NCBI GenBank assembly: GCA_045593785.1
Contig: JAZNXH010000177.1
Coordinates: forward strand, 1 to 10,957
Reading direction: 5' to 3'
Length of the DNA stretch: 10,957 bases
Origin: SZUA-448 sp045593785
GTDB lineage: Bacteria; Bacillota; Clostridia; Lachnospirales; Lachnospiraceae
The notes under the pieces were generated by a model. That model was given only the letters and a program-made list of their open reading frames with translations. It was not told the DNA's origin and did no database searches. The translations under genes were made by a program, and so were the position numbers. Of the stretch, positions 6,596 to 10,957 are shown one piece after another; position 1 is the first letter of the stretch, and the number at the start of each line of letters is the position of its first letter.

Positions 6596-6624
6596 GTTAT
6601 TACATTTCTGTTTCATGTAATAAC
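6596..6624. promoter_or_regulatory. 10-bp inverted repeat between the GNAT gene and cysK
   Basis: GTTATTACAT (6596-6605) and ATGTAATAAC (6615-6624) are perfect complements around nine bases. No T run follows on either strand, so it is a poor terminator. It lies about where a cysK -35 box would be, fitting an operator. Its left arm, read as CGGTTATTA (6594-6602), also occurs in the palindrome upstream of the GNAT gene. Confidence 0.45.
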
Positions 6625-6637
6625 ACAGACCGTTCCT

Positions 6638-7153
6638 CTATTCATATACATAAAGAATACGCTTTGCCAATGCTCCCTCACCTGCTTTATCCGGTTCGGC
6701 ATCAATAATTCCCACCATCGTGTATCCGGCTTTTTCAATGCAACGAAGTGACTTAATATTGTCCGGCCGGATTGCTGCTTCAATCCGATTGATATTTGCA
6801 CGTTCCATACAAGCTGAAGTCAATGCCCTGATTACCCGAGGTGCTACTCCTCTGCCACGATGTCCTTTCAAAATCATATAACTAATCCGACAGGTACCCG
6901 GATTCTCTTTTCTTTTTCTGATTCCGATTAGTCCGATAACCTGATCACTGTTCTGTCTTATGATTGTATAATATTCTCCGGATTCGCATAACCACTCAAT
7001 CAAAGCCTTTGCATCACGAAATCCCTGTAACCGTTGTTGTGTAAAAAAGCGAGCACTCTCCTCTTCGGAAAATGCATCCTGAAATGCGACTGCGTCTGTA
7101 CTCGTAAGTGGGCGCAGACACAATCCGCCCTCTACCTGTATTACTTCTTCCAT
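6638..7153 (-). CDS. GNAT-family acetyltransferase, RimJ/RimL-like
   Basis: The 171-residue protein transfers an acetyl group from acetyl-CoA to an unidentified amine. The N-terminal LCLRPLTSTDA (11-21) is typical of RimJ/RimL-like GNATs. Motif A is seen as MILKGHRGRGVAP (93-105), with the CoA pyrophosphate-binding RGRGVA, followed by RIEAAIRPDN (123-132) and SLRCIEKAGY (135-144). Length is normal for one domain. The ATG at 7151-7153 has a weak ribosome site (CAGG three bases upstream, AAAGG thirteen upstream), suggesting low expression. It has its own promoter at 7207-7235, divergent from degV, with a palindrome over the -10. The 108-base gap to cysK makes co-transcription possible but not certain. 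The substrate, whether protein, small molecule or drug, cannot be told. Confidence 0.9.
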   Translation of the reverse strand: MEEVIQVEGGLCLRPLTSTDAVAFQDAFSEEESARFFTQQRLQGFRDAKALIEWLCESGEYYTIIRQNSDQVIGLIGIRKRKENPGTCRISYMILKGHRGRGVAPRVIRALTSACMERANINRIEAAIRPDNIKSLRCIEKAGYTMVGIIDAEPDKAGEGALAKRILYVYE

Positions 7154-7186
7154 AAACCTGATAATACCTTTCCGCGACTACCACTG

Positions 7187-7211
7187 ATAATAACCGTTTT
7201 GCGGTTATTAT
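7187..7211. promoter_or_regulatory. Palindrome over the GNAT promoter, candidate operator
   Basis: ATAATAACCG (7187-7196) and CGGTTATTAT (7202-7211) are perfect 10-base complements around five bases. The right arm covers nearly all of the -10 box at 7207-7212, and the start site (about 7200) falls in the loop. It could be a repressor site or a 5'-end hairpin in the transcript. No T run follows, so it does not terminate. Confidence 0.55.
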
Positions 7212-7235
7212 ATCGTGCATAGCCTATAAATGCAA
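7207..7235 (-). promoter_or_regulatory. Promoter of the GNAT gene
   Basis: On the minus strand TTGCAT (7230-7235) and a perfect TATAAT (7207-7212) are spaced by 17 bases. The leader to the ATG at 7153 would be about 47 bases. Confidence 0.55.
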
Positions 7236-7250
7236 GAATATACATTTCAC

Positions 7251-7279
7251 TTGATTCTTTTTCTTATTTCTATTATAAT
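7251..7279 (+). promoter_or_regulatory. Promoter of degV
   Basis: TTGATT (7251-7256) and a perfect TATAAT (7274-7279) are spaced by exactly 17 bases. The leader would be about 95 AT-rich bases. A second TATAAT (7339-7344) with a weaker TTCATA 16 bases upstream (7317-7322) could be an alternative start nearer the gene. The 228-base gap between the GNAT and degV starts holds only these divergent control signals. Confidence 0.65.
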
Positions 7280-7381
7280 CAATTCATTCAAATTATTTAA
7301 GTATTTTTTGTTGTACTTCATATTCAACATGATTACTATATAATAATTCAATATAAACTACGAAGAAGGATACGATATAAA

Positions 7382-8251
7382 ATGACTGAAAAGATAAAGA
7401 TTTCAACCGATTCCACCTCTGACATTTCCCTGGAACTCTGTCAGGAACTGAACATCGCATTACTTCCGATCATGCTGATAGCGGAGGACGGCGAATTCCG
7501 CGATGGATTTGATATTACACCGGAAGAATTTTATCCGATTCTGGCAACAACAGACAAACTGCCGACGTCTTCTGCCATTACTCCGTATCTTTATACCCAA
7601 TTGTATGAAGAGACATATCGTGACGGCTATACCGACCAGATTCATGTTACCATCAACTCCAAAGGTTCCGGCACACACCAGAACGCAATTCTTGCAAGAG
7701 ATATGTTCTATCAGGAACATCCGGAAGCCAAGGAGGAGTTTCGCATTCATATCATTGACTCCATGACCTATAGTATGGGTTACGGTCTCGCTGTTATGGA
7801 AGCAGCAAAGATGGCCAAGAACGGCGAAACGGTTTCTTCCATTCTTGCAACAATCGAAGATTTCCTTGCGCATTCCCGTATTCTTGTTATTCCGCTTGAT
7901 CTCAAATGTGTAAAAAAATCCGGCCGTGTATCGGCTGCCGCTGCATTTGTCGGAGACGCAATCGGATTAAAACCGATTATCACTTTTGAAAACGGCGAAT
8001 CCAAAATCCTCGAGAAAGTACGCGGAGAAAAAGCTGCTTTCAAAAAAATGATTGAGATGTTCCTGGAAGAATCCGTTCCCGAAAAGCCATATATTATGGC
8101 GCAGGCTGCAAATTCCGAAGCTGCCTGTGCATTGCGCTCCTCTTTACAGACAGCGCTTGGCACCGACAATATTCCGGATTTCTTCCTGGGCTGTATCATC
8201 TCGCTTAACATCGGTCAAAATGCTGTCGGTATTGTATATTACAAGAAATAA
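7382..8251 (+). CDS. DegV family fatty-acid-binding protein
   Basis: DegV proteins bind a long-chain fatty acid; in Firmicutes relatives (FakB) they present it to the kinase FakA for phosphorylation and entry into phospholipid. The 289 residues show the family order: STDSTSDIS (8-16) at the first strand, PTSSAITP (61-68), the ligand loop INSKGSGTHQNA (91-102), DSMTYSMGYG (126-135) and the second-domain entry LKCVKKSGRVSAAAA (174-188) followed by GLKPIITFENG. Length fits the family. ATG at 7382 follows AAGGA (7366-7370) with an 11-base gap, slightly long. It is a single-gene unit with its own promoter and terminator. No FakA-like kinase gene lies nearby, so the FakB role is by family, not context. 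Confidence 0.93.
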   Translation: MTEKIKISTDSTSDISLELCQELNIALLPIMLIAEDGEFRDGFDITPEEFYPILATTDKLPTSSAITPYLYTQLYEETYRDGYTDQIHVTINSKGSGTHQNAILARDMFYQEHPEAKEEFRIHIIDSMTYSMGYGLAVMEAAKMAKNGETVSSILATIEDFLAHSRILVIPLDLKCVKKSGRVSAAAAFVGDAIGLKPIITFENGESKILEKVRGEKAAFKKMIEMFLEESVPEKPYIMAQAANSEAACALRSSLQTALGTDNIPDFFLGCIISLNIGQNAVGIVYYKK

Positions 8252-8258
8252 TTAAAAT

Positions 8259-8308
8259 AAAAGAGGGTTCCCATAAGCCTGAACCGGCTCAAGGGCTACC
8301 CTCTTTTT
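8259..8308. terminator. Bidirectional terminator between degV and metA
   Basis: An outer 10-bp stem (AAAAGAGGGT at 8259-8268 with 8298-8307) encloses inner pairs CCC/GGG (8270-8272 with 8293-8295) and AGCC/GGCT (8276-8279 with 8286-8289). Five T end the plus-strand arm, and on the minus strand the stem runs into TTTTATTTTAATT. It lies seven bases after the degV stop and about 50 bases beyond the metA stop, so it can serve both. The remaining bases to 8355 hold nothing else I can see. Confidence 0.88.
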
Positions 8309-8355
8309 GATTTCTAAATTCCAGCAGTCATCGTTCAACCATCTTACTTACTACA

Positions 8356-9282
8356 TTACTCCATATCATTCACTTCAACAAAATCATACGGCGTAATCTG
8401 ATATACGTAATAATTCAGCCAGTTGCTGTACAGTGTGTTTGCATGCGCTCTCCAGCTTAATACCGGTTTCCTGGTCGGATCATCCTGCGGATAATAATTC
8501 TTGGGAATATCAATCTCCAGACCTTTTCCGATATCCCGCTTATATTCGTTATCCAATGTCATGCGGTCATACTCCGGATGGCCGAGCACAAATACCTGCT
8601 TGCCTTCCTGACCGAGCACAATAAATACACCTGCTTCATCAGACTCAGCCAATACCACGAGTTCCGGATGTTTCTCGATATCTACACGGGATACAGTAGT
8701 GTAACGAGAGTGCGGCGCAAGAAATCCGTCGTCAAATCCACGAATTAACGGCTCCTTCCGATTGTATACCTGATGTTCGTAAATGCCGGACAGTTTCTTG
8801 TTCAGTTGCTTTTTATGCACACCATAATGATAATACAAGCCCGCCTGTGCTCCCCAACAGATATGATAAGTGGAGGTAACATTCGTCTTCGTCCACTCCA
8901 TAATTCCCTTGAGTTCTTCCCAATAGGTCACATCTTCAAACTCAAGATTTTCCACCGGTGCACCGGTAATGATCATGCCGTCAAACTTTTTATGTTTTAC
9001 TTCATCGAAAGTCAGATAAAACTGCTCCAGATGCTCCATTGCGGTATTCTTACCAACATGTGATGCCGTACGCAGGAAAGTTACATCTACCTGCAACGGA
9101 GTGTTAGCAAGACTGCGAAGCAGATGCAATTCCGTATCTTCTTTGAGCGGCATCAGATTCAATATTGCAATCTTTAACGGACGGATGTCCTGGTGCATTG
9201 CACGGTTCTCATCCATAACAAATATATTTTCATCTTCCAGTATTTTTTTCACCGGCAGACCATTTTGTACTTTAATCGGCAT
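8356..9282 (-). CDS. metA: MetA-type homoserine O-acyltransferase, predicted acetyl-CoA specific
   Basis: This cytoplasmic enzyme activates homoserine for methionine synthesis. The 308 residues match MetA closely, including the catalytic Cys142 in HICWGAQAGLYYHYG (140-154), His235 and Glu237 in VLGHPEYD, and SRYTTV (192-197). In MetA the residue at 111 decides the acyl donor: Gly in succinyl enzymes such as that of E. coli, Glu in acetyl enzymes such as that of Bacillus cereus. Here GAPVENLEF puts Glu at 111 (codon 8950-8952), so O-acetylhomoserine is the predicted product. GGAG lies about six bases before the ATG at 9280-9282. The gene begins 63 bases after ligA with no terminator or clear promoter between, so it may be read through from ligA. 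No SAM riboswitch or T-box fits in that gap. Confidence 0.95.
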   Translation of the reverse strand: MPIKVQNGLPVKKILEDENIFVMDENRAMHQDIRPLKIAILNLMPLKEDTELHLLRSLANTPLQVDVTFLRTASHVGKNTAMEHLEQFYLTFDEVKHKKFDGMIITGAPVENLEFEDVTYWEELKGIMEWTKTNVTSTYHICWGAQAGLYYHYGVHKKQLNKKLSGIYEHQVYNRKEPLIRGFDDGFLAPHSRYTTVSRVDIEKHPELVVLAESDEAGVFIVLGQEGKQVFVLGHPEYDRMTLDNEYKRDIGKGLEIDIPKNYYPQDDPTRKPVLSWRAHANTLYSNWLNYYVYQITPYDFVEVNDME

Positions 9283-9345
9283 ATTCTCTCCATTCCCAGA
9301 ACAATTTCTGTTTCAATTCGTATTACTTCTCAAGTTCGGATTTTA

Positions 9346-10957
9346 TCATGATTCACTTACCATTGCAAGAAACTCCTGCTCTGTAATAATCGCAACTCCC
9401 AGACTCTTTGCAGTCTTGTTCTTTGTTGAGTTCGACCGGGCATCATTATTAATCAGATAATCTGTCTTTGCGCTGACTGAGCCGCTTACTTTGCCACCCT
9501 GCTGTTCAATGTATGTTTTCAGTTCATTCCGGTTTGCGAACGCTTCGACGGAACCGGTAATAACGAACGTCTTTCCCGAAAGAGCAGCGCCATTCGTCTT
9601 CTCAAATACCGGAGTCACTACCGTCAACAATTCATCCAATTGTGCCGCCTGCTTCTCATCGGCAAAGAAACGACACCATTCCTCAGCAATTACTGCGCCG
9701 ATTCCTTCTATCTGTGTCAGTTCTTCCAAAGATGCTTTCCGCATCCGTTCCAATTCACCGCCAAACGCATTACAGATCAACTTCGCATTACTCAATCCTA
9801 CATTCGCAATACCAAGACTGTAAATCAACCGTGCTAACGGAACCGACTTTGCCTTTTCTGCTGCTGCCAGCAATTTCTCGTAAGATTTCTCACCAAAGCC
9901 TTCCATTGCCGTAATCGTCTCACGATGTGCCGACAAGCGGAAAAGGTCCGCAAACTCGCGGATACAACCTGCTGCAATCAACTTCTCGATGGTTGCCTCC
10001 GACAGACCTTCGATATTCATCGCATCTCTACCGACAAAATGTGCAAATGTCTTTATTTTCTTTGCCTGACAATCCGGATTGGTACAGAACAGTACCTTTA
10101 CATCATTGTCTTGCTTTATTGTAGTTTCACCACCACAGACCGGACATTCCGCGGGAATCATACGCTTATTGCTACGTGTCAGATTCTCTGCAATCTGTGG
10201 AATAATCATATTGGCCTTATATACCGTAATCCGGTCTCCGATACCAAGTTCCAGGCTCTCTACTATACTGACATTGTGAACGCTTGCACGGCTAACCGTC
10301 GTCCCTTCCAACTCCACCGGTTCAAAGATAGCAACCGGATTGATCAAACCGGTACGTGATGCACTCCATTCGATTTCAAGCAAATGCGTCTCTCGTATCT
10401 CATCCGCCCATTTGAATGCGATTGCATCGCGAGGGAACTTCGAAGTCCGGCCAAGAGACCGTCCGTATGCAATATCGTTCAGCGTAAGGACAAGACCGTC
10501 AGAAGGCAGGTCATTCCCCGCAACCTTACCGGCAAAGTTCTCAACTGCACTAAGAATCGTATCTTCCGTTACCTGCTCATATTCCACCACTTCAAAGCCT
10601 TGTGTCTTGAGCCATTCCATCTGCTCCTTACGGGTTGCAAAGCCATCTGTGTTCTCACTCACTTCCGACATCGCATCCGAAGCATTGAATTCGCGCATGG
10701 AAATCATCGAAAAGACAAAACAATTTACCTTCCGTTCCGCAGTAATCCGATTGTTCAACTGACGTACCGCACCACTGCATAGATTCCGTGGATTCTTATA
10801 CTTTGCTTCTGCATCTTCAATTTTCTCGTTAATCTTTTCAAAATCACTGTAACGGATCACTGCCTCACCACGCAGTACCAGTTCTCCCTGATACGGTATC
10901 CTTGCCGGCAGATTCTGAAATACTTTCGCATTGTTCGTTACAACTTCGCCAACCTCA
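9346..10957 (-). CDS. ligA: NAD-dependent DNA ligase, start missing at the window edge
   Basis: LigA seals nicks in DNA during replication and repair using NAD. The frame is open to base 10957 and gives 536 visible residues of an expected 650-670. The catalytic KxDG lysine lies off the window. A GTG at 10858-10860 is internal: the codons upstream read TNNAKVFQNLP and LVLRGEA, which are LigA sequence. Visible in order are RGE, YKNPRNLCSGAVRQL (about 53-67), motif IV as DGLVLT (153-158), motif V AFKW with Lys182, an OB fold containing VSRASVHN, a zinc finger with Cys271, 274, 291 and 296, helix-hairpin-helix repeats (about 300-430) and a BRCT domain (459-536). Thr158 replaces the usual motif IV lysine (DGxVxK). 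The C-terminus looks complete. It precedes metA by 63 bases. Confidence 0.95.
   Translation of the reverse strand, partial: EVGEVVTNNAKVFQNLPARIPYQGELVLRGEAVIRYSDFEKINEKIEDAEAKYKNPRNLCSGAVRQLNNRITAERKVNCFVFSMISMREFNASDAMSEVSENTDGFATRKEQMEWLKTQGFEVVEYEQVTEDTILSAVENFAGKVAGNDLPSDGLVLTLNDIAYGRSLGRTSKFPRDAIAFKWADEIRETHLLEIEWSASRTGLINPVAIFEPVELEGTTVSRASVHNVSIVESLELGIGDRITVYKANMIIPQIAENLTRSNKRMIPAECPVCGGETTIKQDNDVKVLFCTNPDCQAKKIKTFAHFVGRDAMNIEGLSEATIEKLIAAGCIREFADLFRLSAHRETITAMEGFGEKSYEKLLAAAEKAKSVPLARLIYSLGIANVGLSNAKLICNAFGGELERMRKASLEELTQIEGIGAVIAEEWCRFFADEKQAAQLDELLTVVTPVFEKTNGAALSGKTFVITGSVEAFANRNELKTYIEQQGGKVSGSVSAKTDYLINNDARSNSTKNKTAKSLGVAIITEQEFLAMVSES

Noticed and set aside
6596..6624. Terminator after the acetyltransferase gene
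   Set aside because: The stem is AT-rich and no T run follows on the minus strand, so an operator or leader role is more likely.
9283..9345. SAM riboswitch or T-box upstream of metA
   Set aside because: The gap is only 63 bases, with no terminator hairpin or recognisable riboswitch core.
9925..10359. 144-codon plus-strand open frame opposite ligA
   Set aside because: The minus-strand frame is unmistakable LigA with zinc finger and helix-hairpin-helix motifs. The antisense frame is His/Cys/Thr-rich without a domain.
10858..10860. GTG as the true start of the ligase gene
   Set aside because: Codons upstream to the window edge stay open and encode LigA adenylation-domain sequence ending in RGEA, so the gene is cut by the edge, not short.
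1..10957. Mobile element, phage or defence island
   Set aside because: No transposase, integrase, toxin-antitoxin pair with clear toxin, CRISPR repeat or terminal repeats are visible. Gene content is core metabolism and ordinary transport.

Overview
The window reads as ordinary chromosome from an anaerobic Gram-positive bacterium of the Clostridia, most likely Lachnospiraceae. The basis is moderate GC in genes with AT-rich gaps, strong AGGAGG-type ribosome sites, TTGACA/TATAAT-type promoters, intrinsic terminators at convergent ends, and protein content (a DegV protein, an acetyl-type MetA, a LigA with a divergent motif IV). I see no tRNA, rRNA, CRISPR array, insertion sequence, phage gene or known riboswitch.

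Left part (1-1082). The first 23 bases are the start of a leftward gene, with its own promoter and a 12-bp perfect palindrome over the -10. Diverging from it is a two-gene rightward unit: a five-helix membrane protein and a 65-residue XRE-type regulator, joined by a GTGA overlap. A hairpin at 1050-1082 ends this unit and also the convergent ABC operon.

Middle part (1090-6637, all minus strand). One operon encodes an ABC-type ATPase and its 12-13-helix permease. It is read from an extended -10 promoter, through a leader that may encode a 14-residue peptide. The next unit carries cysteine synthase, a type B carboxylesterase and a small three-helix membrane protein, closely spaced, with a terminator at 3667-3702. 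Sulfur assimilation paired with an esterase is unusual, and I cannot assign it to a known pathway.

Right part (6638-10957). A GNAT acetyltransferase (minus) and a DegV fatty-acid-binding protein (plus) diverge from a 228-bp region with a good promoter in each direction. A palindrome there sits on the acetyltransferase -10. degV converges on metA, and a hairpin at 8259-8308 can serve both. metA has Glu at residue 111, so it is predicted to make O-acetylhomoserine. It lies 63 bp downstream of ligA, whose first part is cut off by the window edge.

Functional theme: cysK and metA supply the two acetyl-ester-based branches of sulfur amino acid synthesis (O-acetylserine to cysteine, and homoserine to O-acetylhomoserine). 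The other genes are transport, stress or housekeeping functions. I do not see a clearly new multi-gene system. The most open questions are the cysK-esterase-membrane operon, the CGGTTATTA-containing palindromes on either side of the acetyltransferase, and the altered motif IV of LigA.
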